From NCBI RefSeq assembly GCF_901482695.1, contig NZ_LR590484.1, positions 3,596,001-3,660,000 on the forward strand: a stretch of 64,000 nt of DNA. Direction: 5' to 3'. Under the pieces are notes generated by a model. It worked only from the letters and a program-made list of their open reading frames with translations. It was not told the origin of the DNA and did no database searches. Source of the stretch: Sphingobacterium thalpophilum. GTDB lineage: Bacteria; Bacteroidota; Bacteroidia; Sphingobacteriales; Sphingobacteriaceae. Positions 53,948 through 63,074 of this stretch are shown piece after piece; position 1 is the first letter of the stretch, and each line of letters opens with the position of its first letter. The position numbers and the translations under genes are program-made.

Positions 53948-55630
53948 ATGAAAAATCTACTTCTCTTGTTTTGTGTCAGTTTTTTATTGCAAGGCTGTCA
54001 CTCACTTGATCTCAACCCACTTTCTGATGGCTCCAGCGAAACTTGGAATAGTGATGCTGAGGAGCTAGAAATGTCGTTAAATGGACTTTATAAACAGGTG
54101 TTCTGGAAAAAAGATCTAGATGACTGGTCTGACGATTGGATCTATCGGGATGGTCTGACTGAAGTTACCAATGCGACGTTGAATGGCCAGTCAGCTTTTA
54201 TTAAAAGCTGGTGGCTGGATACTTATAAAGCGATAGCTCGTGCAAACACCATTATAAAAGGCGCTGATAGAGCAAAAAATAAGTTGTCGGCCGAACAGTT
54301 AAACCGTTTTGTCGCAGAGGCCAGATTTGTACGTGCATGTATGTATTCCAGCTTGCTGTGCCACTTTGGAAATATTATCTATACAGACGATATTCTGGAT
54401 ATCGAACAGGCAAAGAACTTAAAACAGTCGACACCTGAATCTGTTCTCCAAAAAATATATGAAGACTTTGATGTTGCTGCCGCGAATCTAAAAGTCAGTT
54501 ATGCAAATAACGAATTGCAGCGCGTGACGAAAGGAGCAGCGCTTGCTATGAAATCGCGTATCGCCCTATATATGGGGGATTTTGCCGTCGCTCGCGACGC
54601 TGCCAAGGCGTGTATCGAGTTAAAACAGTATAGTCTGCACCCAGATTTTCCTTCATTATTTCTGCCATCCACCAAAAGATCTCCTGAAAGTATATTCTTG
54701 CTTCCGAGATCCATCGCGCTAAATGTTACCTTAGATGACAGACAGAATTATATCCCCAGAAACGCTGGGGGATGGGCCGCCAAAGATCCTTCTTGGGATC
54801 TGTTATTTTCTTTTACCTGCACTGATGGTTTACAAGTGGATAAATCTCCTCTATTTGATCATAGTAATCCTTTTCTAAATCGGGATCCACGATGTAAAGC
54901 TACGATTGCAGCATTTGATGAACCGCTGTTGGACTATATCTACACGCCGCATCCTGAGGCGCTTGAAGTTATGAAAATCTCCACAGGTAAGCTAGTAAAA
55001 AATAATGATAACAGAGCAAATGCGCAATACGCTTCATTTAACGGTTTGGTGTGGAGAAAAGGAGTGGATAATGACTGGTTATTGAACAGTTGGAGAACAG
55101 AACCTGACAATATCATTATCCGTTATGCCGATGTCTTGCTGATTTATGCGGAAGCAAAAATTGAATTGAATGAAATCGACCAAACTGTGATCGACGCGAT
55201 GAATACGGTGCGGGCAAGAGCTTACGGAGTTGGTCCGAGTTCGTTGGAATACCCAGCTGTGAAGCTTAGCGGACAACAAGAGCTTAGACAAGCTCTTCGT
55301 ATCGAAAGGCGAATGGAGTTTGCCTTGGAGGGACTCCGGTATATGGACCTTATACGCTGGAAATTGGCTGAAAAAGCGCTAAATAAGCCGAATTATGGTC
55401 TTTTGGATCCTGCAGACCTGCTAGCTAAAGTCGTCAAAACAGGAAAATGGTTTTTACCTAGCGCTCCGACAATAGACAGAGATGGCTTGCCTGATTTTAG
55501 TTCTTTTAGCCAGCAGGGATTAATCAAGACGGTGGCCATTCGGAAGTTTGATCCTTCAAAGCAATATCTATGGCCGATTCCATCTACCGAGGTACTAACA
55601 AGTGGTTTGAAACAAAATCCCAATTATTAA
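53948..55630 (+). CDS. RagB/SusD-family surface nutrient-binding lipoprotein
   Basis: 560 residues; lipobox LQGC, Cys17. SusD blocks: EELEMSLNGLYKQVFW, FVAEARFVRACMYSSLLCHFG, TPESVLQKIYEDFDVAAANL, and C-terminal IERRMEFALEGLRYMDLIRWKLAEKAL and SKQYLWPIPSTE. It starts 6 bp after susC and its stop codon overlaps the next start codon (taatg), so translation is coupled. Binds the cargo of the adjacent SusC. Confidence 0.96.
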   Translation: MKNLLLLFCVSFLLQGCHSLDLNPLSDGSSETWNSDAEELEMSLNGLYKQVFWKKDLDDWSDDWIYRDGLTEVTNATLNGQSAFIKSWWLDTYKAIARANTIIKGADRAKNKLSAEQLNRFVAEARFVRACMYSSLLCHFGNIIYTDDILDIEQAKNLKQSTPESVLQKIYEDFDVAAANLKVSYANNELQRVTKGAALAMKSRIALYMGDFAVARDAAKACIELKQYSLHPDFPSLFLPSTKRSPESIFLLPRSIALNVTLDDRQNYIPRNAGGWAAKDPSWDLLFSFTCTDGLQVDKSPLFDHSNPFLNRDPRCKATIAAFDEPLLDYIYTPHPEALEVMKISTGKLVKNNDNRANAQYASFNGLVWRKGVDNDWLLNSWRTEPDNIIIRYADVLLIYAEAKIELNEIDQTVIDAMNTVRARAYGVGPSSLEYPAVKLSGQQELRQALRIERRMEFALEGLRYMDLIRWKLAEKALNKPNYGLLDPADLLAKVVKTGKWFLPSAPTIDRDGLPDFSSFSQQGLIKTVAIRKFDPSKQYLWPIPSTEVLTSGLKQNPNY

Positions 55631-58107
55631 TGAAATATCAAAAGAAAATTATGCTTTTTGTTGCCAGCTGTTTGTTTGTTGCCCCATTAATGGGGCAGAT
55701 GAAGCAATATAGTGGTATTTATCCCCATTTGGCAATGTACAACGATGAGGGGGAATGTGGCGTCGGTGCGGTTGTACCATGGAATAATTCCTTATATGTC
55801 GTTACCTATGGACCACATTTGCCACTGGGATCCAGTGACAAACTATATAAGATTTCGCGAGATTTTAAACAGAAGGTTATGCCCCAGAGCATCGGCGGAA
55901 CTCCTGCGAATAGATTTGTACATCGCACTTCCAATCAGTTACTTATCGGTCCGTATATCATTGATAAAGATGATCGTATCCGAGTCATTCCAGTAAAAGA
56001 TATGCCGGGTAGGCTGACAGGGACCGCTGCTCATCTATTCCAGCCAGACTCCTTGGTTTACTATGGAACTATGGAAGAAGGGTTCTACTCTGTCAATGTG
56101 TATAGCGGACGGGTTGAAGAACTCTATACGGATGGAAATTTCAAAAATGGTCGTTATAGGACAGAGCTGGCAAAGATCACAGCCGAAAGACCGCAAAAGT
56201 TTGCTGACCTGCCCGGGGCTCACGGTAAAGGATTGTATAGTGGGCAAGGCGTTCTTGTTTATTCGAATAATGGTGAGCCTGGAGAACTTGCTTTACAGCA
56301 GTTTGATATCCCCGCAGGGAGCCTTTCTGAATGGGATGGTAAAAACTGGAAATTGGTCAGGCGGAATCAATTCGTCGAAATTACCGGGCCGGGAGGGTTA
56401 TCTGGTAATGCAGACACTAAGGATCCGATATGGGCAACAGGATGGGATCATAAATCTGCCATACTTGCGACAAGGGATTATAAACTGGGCTGGAGATTCT
56501 ATCGCTTTCCTAAAAGTAGCCACAGTTACGATGGTGCCCATGGCTGGAATACAGAGTGGCCGCGTATTCGAGATATCGGAACAGCGGATAATCCTTATTT
56601 TCTTATGACGATGCACGGCATGTTCTGGCATTTTCCACGGCAGTTCTCCGTAGAAAGTTCAGCAGGATTACGGCCGTTATCATCTTACTTAAAGGTCATT
56701 GGTGATTTCGCACGCTGGAACAATGAACTGGTTTTTGGCTGTGATGATTCCGCCCAAAAGGAATTTTTAAATAAACGCGGGGTCAAAGGACAGATCGAAG
56801 GGCCTGGTCAATCCAATTCTAACCTATGGTTTACAAGTTTGCAGAATATACAACACCTGGGAAATACCACCGCGGAGGGAGCCGTCTGGCTGAATGAAGA
56901 GGTGAAAAAAAATGACATTTCTGAGCCGTTTTTGTTCGCGGGTTGGCCTGATAGGACCCTTTGGATAAAGAATGAAGGCAATGGACATCTCCTCGTTGAA
57001 ATCGAATTAGATCGCGACGGCACAGGTGAATGGAGATCGCTCGGCAAGCGTACTATTGAGAAAGGAAAATCGCTTATAGAGAATTTTGCAGCAGACGTTA
57101 AAGCCGAGTGGATCAGGCTCGTGAGTCATAGCGATGCTAAGTTAACGGCGCAATTTACCTTCAAAAATATCGAAAGATCAACTAAGGACCTAGATATTTT
57201 TGAAGGGATTGCCAAAATCGGAGACGATTCATTGACCGGAGGTCTTATGGCTGGTCTGGGGAATAACAAACGAACATTGGGGATAGTCAGTCAGCAAATA
57301 AAGGGTGACAAATCGAGTAAACTAGGCTATTATGAATTGACGGGAGACATGAAATTGTTGCCACAGGCAAACCAGAAAGATGAACGCTATATCGAGAATA
57401 AATTTGCTTTATCCCAAAATCTTGTTCAGCTTAAATCTTCTTCCATCTTGATCGTTGATGATAAAGGCAGGAGATGGAGATTTCCCAAAGGGGATAAAAA
57501 ATATGATGATGCCGTCAGCCGAGGGTTGACGAGGATATGCAGAGAAGTTGCAACAGAGAGAGACTTACTGAATTTGCATGGGACGTTTTATGAACTTCCG
57601 GCCGAAAATGCAGATGGTTTCGCTAAGGTAAGACCTATTGCATCACATGACTTAAATATAATGGATTATGCATCTTATAGAGGTTTGTTAGTGTTCTCAG
57701 GAATAAAATCCGGGACATCATCAAATACCCGTATTATACGTTCTGTTGATAATAAGTGTCAGGTGTGGGTAGGTACTATCGACGATCTTTGGAAGCTTGG
57801 GAAACCGCAAGGAGATGGTGGTCCGCTAGATAATGAGATACTGGAAAAAGGAAAACCAAGTGATCCTTATTTATTTGGATTTTATGAACACAGAACACTC
57901 ACACTATCCAATCACGACATGGCCCCCGTCAAATTCACCATTCAGATGGATCCTGTCGGAAATGGTACCTGGATGGATTATGAACAGATGACCGTAAAAG
58001 GAAAGGGAGCTGTACAAATTGATTTCCCAAAGCACCTAGAAGCGCGATGGATCAGATTTACAGTGGATCGCGACTGTAGGGTCTCAACCTTATTAAAGTA
58101 TGACTAA
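55630..58107 (+). CDS. Secreted protein of unknown function with internal tandem duplication
   Basis: 825 residues from ATG 55630, overlapping the susD stop; a longer form would delete the signal peptide (IMLFVASCLFVAPLMGQ). The first 310 residues have propeller-like strands (VPWNNSLYVVTYGP, RFVHRTSNQLLIGPYII). Two stretches, about 320-513 and 641-825, are related: MTMHGMFWHFP with LNLHGTFYELP, NELVFGCDD with GLLVFSGIK, SEPFLFAGWPDRTLWI with SDPYLFGFYEHRTLTL, AEWIRLVSHS with ARWIRFTVDR. No catalytic motif is evident. Probably a periplasmic or surface protein handling the cargo of the SusCD pair. I do not recognise the family. Confidence 0.78.
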   Translation: MKYQKKIMLFVASCLFVAPLMGQMKQYSGIYPHLAMYNDEGECGVGAVVPWNNSLYVVTYGPHLPLGSSDKLYKISRDFKQKVMPQSIGGTPANRFVHRTSNQLLIGPYIIDKDDRIRVIPVKDMPGRLTGTAAHLFQPDSLVYYGTMEEGFYSVNVYSGRVEELYTDGNFKNGRYRTELAKITAERPQKFADLPGAHGKGLYSGQGVLVYSNNGEPGELALQQFDIPAGSLSEWDGKNWKLVRRNQFVEITGPGGLSGNADTKDPIWATGWDHKSAILATRDYKLGWRFYRFPKSSHSYDGAHGWNTEWPRIRDIGTADNPYFLMTMHGMFWHFPRQFSVESSAGLRPLSSYLKVIGDFARWNNELVFGCDDSAQKEFLNKRGVKGQIEGPGQSNSNLWFTSLQNIQHLGNTTAEGAVWLNEEVKKNDISEPFLFAGWPDRTLWIKNEGNGHLLVEIELDRDGTGEWRSLGKRTIEKGKSLIENFAADVKAEWIRLVSHSDAKLTAQFTFKNIERSTKDLDIFEGIAKIGDDSLTGGLMAGLGNNKRTLGIVSQQIKGDKSSKLGYYELTGDMKLLPQANQKDERYIENKFALSQNLVQLKSSSILIVDDKGRRWRFPKGDKKYDDAVSRGLTRICREVATERDLLNLHGTFYELPAENADGFAKVRPIASHDLNIMDYASYRGLLVFSGIKSGTSSNTRIIRSVDNKCQVWVGTIDDLWKLGKPQGDGGPLDNEILEKGKPSDPYLFGFYEHRTLTLSNHDMAPVKFTIQMDPVGNGTWMDYEQMTVKGKGAVQIDFPKHLEARWIRFTVDRDCRVSTLLKYD

Positions 58108-59044
58108 TTATTGGTTCGCTTTCTTGTTACTATTCCTGTCTATTCACACAAAAGGGCAGTATAAGCCTGTGGAGCATAGCATATTTATCGATTACAAAGT
58201 AAATGATACACTTGATTTAAAAGTGCAGTTAATTCGGGATACCTCAAACACCGATTACTACTATCATGCTTTTTTATCGACCGATGTTTGTAATGACAAG
58301 GTTTGTCTTCCTGTCCAGGTTGATCTGTTTTGGAATCTATTGGGCGAGTATGACCATTTTGTCGTGCCTGAAGGTCAGGTTTTTACGAAGTTCGACCACC
58401 AATACTTTGACAAAGCTGATTATGATCTTCTGCACAAAATTCTCCTTGATACACTTTCGCCGATCAGAGATTATGCTGTTGAACAATTTCTGGACAAAAC
58501 AGGACAAAAATATTCGGCTAAGTTGGATGGGGTGACCCGGCCAACCCTAAAGGCATTCTCGAATGTAACTGTTCCTGGAGCACTATATACAGTGTACGCA
58601 TTATGGCATATCGTAAACGGACCCGTTAAAAGCTTGATCCGGCATCGGTTGGACAGCCTATATAAGGAGCAACGCTTGGAAACTTATTTCGCGAAGTCGA
58701 CTAACACAGATTATCAAGCTTACTTTCTAAAACAGCTGAGTCCTGAGCAGGTGCAGGATAACGAAGAACTGGTGGTTGACCTTCTATTTTCGGCAGATGA
58801 TTACATACCCCATTACGCATGGAATAAGCTGGGAACAGATTTCTATAGTAACGCAAATAAGTACAATGTCATATTGGGCCGTCTAGATAGACTTAAGCCT
58901 CATGTACAATTATCCGTATTGGAACGCTTAAGCCATCCGAATAGGCAAACAATAGACATATTAAATGCAAAGTATAAGGATTCGGCTTTGCCCGGAAAAT
59001 TAAAAGAACTCATACATAAACTAACAAATAATTATGAAAAATAA
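58100..59044 (+). CDS. Secreted protein of unknown function with CxxxxC pair
   Basis: 314 residues; overlaps the previous gene by 8 bp and the next by 11 bp, so it is firmly part of the operon. Signal peptide (FAFLLLFLSIHTKGQ). The region STDVCNDKVCLPVQVDLFWNLLGEYDHFVVP carries a cysteine pair (about residues 63 and 68) and conserved-looking aromatic residues; VFTKFDHQYFDKADYDLLHKILLD follows. The C-terminal half is helical with HEAT-like spacing. Redox or electron-transfer partnership with the downstream FAD oxidoreductase is possible but unproven. Confidence 0.72.
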   Translation: MTNYWFAFLLLFLSIHTKGQYKPVEHSIFIDYKVNDTLDLKVQLIRDTSNTDYYYHAFLSTDVCNDKVCLPVQVDLFWNLLGEYDHFVVPEGQVFTKFDHQYFDKADYDLLHKILLDTLSPIRDYAVEQFLDKTGQKYSAKLDGVTRPTLKAFSNVTVPGALYTVYALWHIVNGPVKSLIRHRLDSLYKEQRLETYFAKSTNTDYQAYFLKQLSPEQVQDNEELVVDLLFSADDYIPHYAWNKLGTDFYSNANKYNVILGRLDRLKPHVQLSVLERLSHPNRQTIDILNAKYKDSALPGKLKELIHKLTNNYEK

Positions 59045-60947
59045 TCGAAGATCATTTTTAAGGAATTTAGGGATTGGCTCAGGCGTATTTCTGACCAGTC
59101 CTGTACTAGGGTTAACGAGTGCAGGAGGAAAAGTCACCGAGGGGTTCGAAAGCAATATGGAAGAGCGGGCAGATGTGTTCGCCACGCGAAATATGGTGAC
59201 TGATTTGCTGGTAGCCGGAGGTGGAATGGCGGGTGTATGTGCTGCCTTAGCAGCAGCCCGTAATGGGATAAAAGTCGTATTGATCCAAAATCGTTCACGT
59301 CTAGGCGGTAATGCGAGCTCAGAAATCCGTATGCATATCTGCGGCGCTTCGGCGCTTAACCAAGTATGGCGTGAGACTGGATTGCTGGAGGAAATTTTAC
59401 TAACGGAAGCTGTTATAAATCCACAGCGGTGCTGGGAAATGTTGGACTATGTCATGTATGATAAAGTACTTTCCAATCCGAACATCACTTTATTGTTTGA
59501 TACTTCCTTATATGATGTCGCAAAAAATGGAAATGAAATAGATGCTATTCGAGCTTATTGCTCGCAAACGGAAGAGATTTATGAGATAAAGGCCAAATAT
59601 TTTGCAGATTGCACCGGTGATGGTACATTAGCGGCCTTGGCTGGAGCTGACTTTATGCGTGGTCGGGAAGCTAAATCTGAGTATAATGAACCTCTCGGTC
59701 TCGACAAACGCGATGATATTACTATGGGAAACAGCTTATTGTTTCAAGCGGCAAAACATGACAAGCCCATGCCTTTTAAAGCTCCGGAATGGGCTCGGAA
59801 ATATAAGTTTGAGGATTTTAAGTATCGTAAGATCCATTCCTGGGAATATGGATACTGGTGGATCGAGCTCGGGGGACTGGAAAATATTGTTCACGACGGA
59901 CAGAAAATCAGACACGATCTGATGGCTGTAGTATTCGGTGTTTGGGATTACATCAAAAACTCCGGAAATCATCCCGAATCGGCTAACTGGGCGTTGTCTT
60001 GGTATGGAGCAATTCCGGGGAAACGCGAAAGCCGTCGGATTAAAGGAGCTTATGTACTCACTCAAAATGATGTTCTCATGCAAGAAAACTTTGAGGACAG
60101 AGTAGCATATGGAGGTTGGCCGCTAGATGATCACTTGCCTGCAGGCATGGATGATACATCCTTGAGTCCCTTCCGATCGATCCCACTTAAGGGGCCATAC
60201 TCCATTCCGCTAAGATGTTTATACAGTAATTCCGTTGGTAATCTCGTTATGGCAGGACGTAATATTTCGGTATCACATGTCGCTTTGTCAACTACACGGG
60301 TCATGGCTACCTGCGCCACGTTAGGCCAAGCTGTCGGCACGGCTGTGGCTTTTGCACTAAATAATGATATAAAAGTGAATGAGATCGTAGCAAATAAATC
60401 TGCGCTGAAAGAATATCAGCAATTGCTATTGCGACAAGATCAGGCAATCTTACATATCAGGAACTCGGATCAAAAAGATCTGGCGCCGCTAGCCGCTGTA
60501 ACAGCCTCTAGTGAGGCGGAAGGTGGTAAAGCAGCCTCGGTGATTGACGGTGTGAACAGAGATATTGCAGATGGACAGATCCATCAGTGGCGAGCGGATA
60601 TATCATCGGGACATCAGTTTCTGGAATTGAAATGGAAGACAAATCAAAACTTAGCGTCTATCGAGCTTACATTTGATACAGGCCTCCATAGACATCTCCG
60701 TCTCTCCGGTGAAAATGGAACCATGAAAAATCAGGTGCGCGGACCTCAGCCGGAGACAATATGTGATTATGATATTGAATTTTACCAGAAAAATAAGCTG
60801 GTGAAAAAAATCAGCATTCAAGACAATTTTCTAAGAAAAGTAAATCATCAATTCGAAACCATAAACATTGACCGCATGCGGCTTGTCGCTAGGAAAACTC
60901 ATGGAGATCACCTCGCTAGACTATTTGAGATCAGATGTTATTCGTAA
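59034..60947 (+). CDS. Tat-exported FAD-dependent oxidoreductase with C-terminal discoidin-like domain
   Basis: 637 residues. Twin-arginine signal NRRSFLRN followed by a hydrophobic stretch. FAD-binding Rossmann motif VAGGGMAGVCAA (about 60-71) with ASSEIRMHICG behind, as in the FAD_oxidored family; the second FAD block is SVGNLVMAGRNISVSHVALSTTRVM. Residues about 490-637 look like an F5/8C-type carbohydrate-binding sandwich (VTASSEAEGGKAASVIDGVN, FLELKWKTNQNLASIELTF). It probably oxidises a sugar or sugar-like compound in the periplasm; the substrate is unknown. The family in PULs is sometimes annotated as xanthan lyase, without support here. Confidence 0.87.
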   Translation: MKNNRRSFLRNLGIGSGVFLTSPVLGLTSAGGKVTEGFESNMEERADVFATRNMVTDLLVAGGGMAGVCAALAAARNGIKVVLIQNRSRLGGNASSEIRMHICGASALNQVWRETGLLEEILLTEAVINPQRCWEMLDYVMYDKVLSNPNITLLFDTSLYDVAKNGNEIDAIRAYCSQTEEIYEIKAKYFADCTGDGTLAALAGADFMRGREAKSEYNEPLGLDKRDDITMGNSLLFQAAKHDKPMPFKAPEWARKYKFEDFKYRKIHSWEYGYWWIELGGLENIVHDGQKIRHDLMAVVFGVWDYIKNSGNHPESANWALSWYGAIPGKRESRRIKGAYVLTQNDVLMQENFEDRVAYGGWPLDDHLPAGMDDTSLSPFRSIPLKGPYSIPLRCLYSNSVGNLVMAGRNISVSHVALSTTRVMATCATLGQAVGTAVAFALNNDIKVNEIVANKSALKEYQQLLLRQDQAILHIRNSDQKDLAPLAAVTASSEAEGGKAASVIDGVNRDIADGQIHQWRADISSGHQFLELKWKTNQNLASIELTFDTGLHRHLRLSGENGTMKNQVRGPQPETICDYDIEFYQKNKLVKKISIQDNFLRKVNHQFETINIDRMRLVARKTHGDHLARLFEIRCYS

Positions 60948-61014
60948 ATTGGTTTTTTGTAAGAGTCACTTTATCCGTTTTTGTATGACCTTAATAATTG
61001 GATTTTTTGATAAC

Positions 61015-62838
61015 ATGAATGCGCTGACCGTAATTTTTGCGTCTATTTTGATCTTTGCGATTGCTTATCGTTTATATGGTATTTTCATTAGCAGGAGGGT
61101 ACTCAGGTTAAATGATGCCGTAATGACACCAGCTGTAGAATTTGCTGACGGCCATGATTACATCAAGACAGACCGAAAAGTACTATTTGGCCACCATTTT
61201 GCAGCGATAGCCGCGGCCGGACCATTAGTGGGGCCAGTGCTTGCTGCACAGTTCGGTTATCTTCCGGGGGCGCTATGGATTTTGATCGGTTGTGTACTTG
61301 GGGGAGGCGTACATGACATGGTAGTACTTTTTGCTTCAGTCCGCCATAAAGGTCAGAGCCTCGCGACAATCGCAGCCAAGGAGATTAACCCCGCAGTAGG
61401 CCTGATTGCTGGTATCGCAGTTTTATTTATTCTTATACTTACGCTAGCAGGATTGTCACTAGCTTGCATTAGTGCAATGCACGAGGCTCCGTGGTCTTTA
61501 TTCACAATAATTTTGACAATGCCGATTGCTATAGCAATGGGATTATTGATGCGATATCGTGATGGATCAGTAACCTTGGCGAGTATATTGGGGGGAGTTC
61601 TGCTGATTATAGGTATTATCGCCGGGCATCGCTTAATGGCAATTCCCGTTATTCATAATTTATTTAACTGGGACGTCAAAACCATCTCTATTGCAATTGC
61701 TATATATGGATTTTTCGCTTCTGTATTACCCATTTGGTTGCTTTTGGTGCCGCGCGATTACCTTTCTACCTACCTTAAAATAGGCACTATATTGATGCTT
61801 GCTGTGGGGATTATCTTTGTCCATCCGACGATACAGATGCCTGCATGGACTGATTTTACGCACGGTGGCGGACCGGTGATCGGCGGTCCAGTTCTACCTT
61901 TTATATTTATTGTAATTGCCTGCGGAGCGATTTCGGGATTTCACGCTATCATTGCTACTGGGACAACACCAAAAATGCTGGGAGCTGAAAAAGAGATTTT
62001 ATTTGTGGGATATGGAGCTATGCTTGTAGAAGGCTTTGTTGCTTTGATGGCATTAATCGCTGCCTGCACGTTAATGCCAGGCGATTATTTTGCGATTAAC
62101 ACGCCAGTAGAGGATTACGCCCAATTTCTAGTGCAGCATCCTGAATGGAAAGCCGTAGATCTTCCACATTTTATTGATCGCATCGGCGTGGATGTTCATG
62201 GGCGGACAGGCGGTGCAGTATCGTTAGCGGTAGGTATGGCTCATATTTTTGATAAAGTACCTTTTATGAACGATGTCATGGCTTATTGGTATAATTTCGC
62301 AATTATGTTTGAAGCAGTTTTTATTCTTACAGCCATCGATGCGGGGACACGGGTAGGACGTTTTTTTCTACAGGAAATGCTTGGAAATATTATCCCGAAC
62401 TTCAAAAATAAAGAATGGAAGCCAGGTGTCTATATTTGTAGTGCATTGTTTACTTTTTCTTGGGGATATCTTGTATTTACAGGTAATATAAGTAATATAT
62501 GGCCTTTGTTCGGAATAAGTAATCAGCTTCTCGCAGCTTGTGGACTTATTGTCTGTACCACTATGTTAATTAGAATGAACAGAGGTAAATATGCACTTTG
62601 CACCGCCATACCTGGCGTATTTATGGCTGCTATTACGTTTTGGGCTGGATATCTCCAAGTAGTGGATATCTATATGCCACAAGGTCAAAACTTATTAGCT
62701 ATGTTAGCGATTGCCGCAATGTTGTTGATGTTTTTTGTCTTTATAGGCGCTTTTCGAAAGTGGTACTTGTTATTCAAGACAGAACAGGAACTGACTGACG
62801 CAAATGGTGAATCAGTAAAGGTGCTCGTTGAACGGTAG
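61015..62838 (+). CDS. Carbon starvation protein CstA family transporter
   Basis: 607 residues from ATG 61015; in-frame codons back to 60868 overlap the oxidoreductase gene, and an ATG at 60985 is a weaker option. About 16 membrane helices. Family blocks include FADGHDYIKTDRKVLFGHHFAAIAAAGPLVGPVLAAQFGY, GCVLGGGVHDMVVLFASVRHKGQS, and GFHAIIATGTTPKML. CstA-type carriers import pyruvate or peptides. As last gene of the island operon it may carry the product of the periplasmic oxidation inward. Confidence 0.93.
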   Translation: MNALTVIFASILIFAIAYRLYGIFISRRVLRLNDAVMTPAVEFADGHDYIKTDRKVLFGHHFAAIAAAGPLVGPVLAAQFGYLPGALWILIGCVLGGGVHDMVVLFASVRHKGQSLATIAAKEINPAVGLIAGIAVLFILILTLAGLSLACISAMHEAPWSLFTIILTMPIAIAMGLLMRYRDGSVTLASILGGVLLIIGIIAGHRLMAIPVIHNLFNWDVKTISIAIAIYGFFASVLPIWLLLVPRDYLSTYLKIGTILMLAVGIIFVHPTIQMPAWTDFTHGGGPVIGGPVLPFIFIVIACGAISGFHAIIATGTTPKMLGAEKEILFVGYGAMLVEGFVALMALIAACTLMPGDYFAINTPVEDYAQFLVQHPEWKAVDLPHFIDRIGVDVHGRTGGAVSLAVGMAHIFDKVPFMNDVMAYWYNFAIMFEAVFILTAIDAGTRVGRFFLQEMLGNIIPNFKNKEWKPGVYICSALFTFSWGYLVFTGNISNIWPLFGISNQLLAACGLIVCTTMLIRMNRGKYALCTAIPGVFMAAITFWAGYLQVVDIYMPQGQNLLAMLAIAAMLLMFFVFIGAFRKWYLLFKTEQELTDANGESVKVLVER

Positions 62839-62916
62839 TAGATTTGTCTCTCCGGTCCGGGAGTTCCCCGGAAGAATATCTATACCTGTCACTAAAATTA
62901 GCCTGTGTACGGCTTT

Positions 62917-62946
62917 AAATCCTACGGATGCTGCACTCGAGCATGC
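62917..62946 (+). repeat. 30-bp direct repeat, right copy (putative attachment core)
   Basis: All 30 bases identical to 48715-48744 in recN. Bases before it (ggcttt) do not match recN, so homology starts abruptly here, as at an island right end. Confidence 0.88.
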
Positions 62947-62968
62947 GGAATTGTTATTGAAAGCGTAG
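62918..62968 (+). pseudogene. recN: Displaced recN 3' end
   Basis: Reads NPTDAALEHA then ELLLKA and TAG, in the same frame as RecN. The shared 10 residues come from the 30-bp core; the last six differ from the current RecN tail (VQLLHY) but keep its pattern, as expected of the original 3' end. No start codon or upstream recN sequence is attached. A strong terminator follows at 63006. Confidence 0.82.
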
Positions 62969-63005
62969 CTTTTAGGGAAAATATAATAAAAAGCTTTATC
63001 ATTAA

Positions 63006-63040
63006 AATAGGGATCAAATTTACATAATTTGATCCCTATT
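63006..63040. terminator. Strong bidirectional hairpin terminator
   Basis: Perfect 15-bp stem aatagggatcaaatt (63006-63020) with aatttgatccctatt (63026-63040), 5-base loop. It lies 37 bp after the displaced recN stop and 34 bp from the convergent lipoprotein gene end, so it is probably the original recN terminator. Confidence 0.85.
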
Positions 63041-63074
63041 CATTTACATGGTCGAAAAATTTGATAGATCTTTT

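Larger units (their letters stand above)
48745..62916. mobile_element. Putative 14.2-kb genomic island inserted at the recN 3' end
   Basis: The block between the two 30-bp repeats carries an ECF sigma factor, FecR, SusC, SusD, two unfamiliar secreted proteins, a FAD oxidoreductase and a CstA transporter, all in the direction of recN. By eye it is more A+T-rich than recN. No integrase, transposase or relaxase is present, so it is either mobilised in trans or a decayed element. The call rests on the repeat pair and the alternative RecN tail beyond the right copy. Confidence 0.65.

Noticed and set aside
48745..62916. Conjugative or phage identity of the recN block
   Set aside because: No integrase, relaxase, mobilisation, capsid or transposase gene is encoded in the block; only the border repeats suggest mobility.
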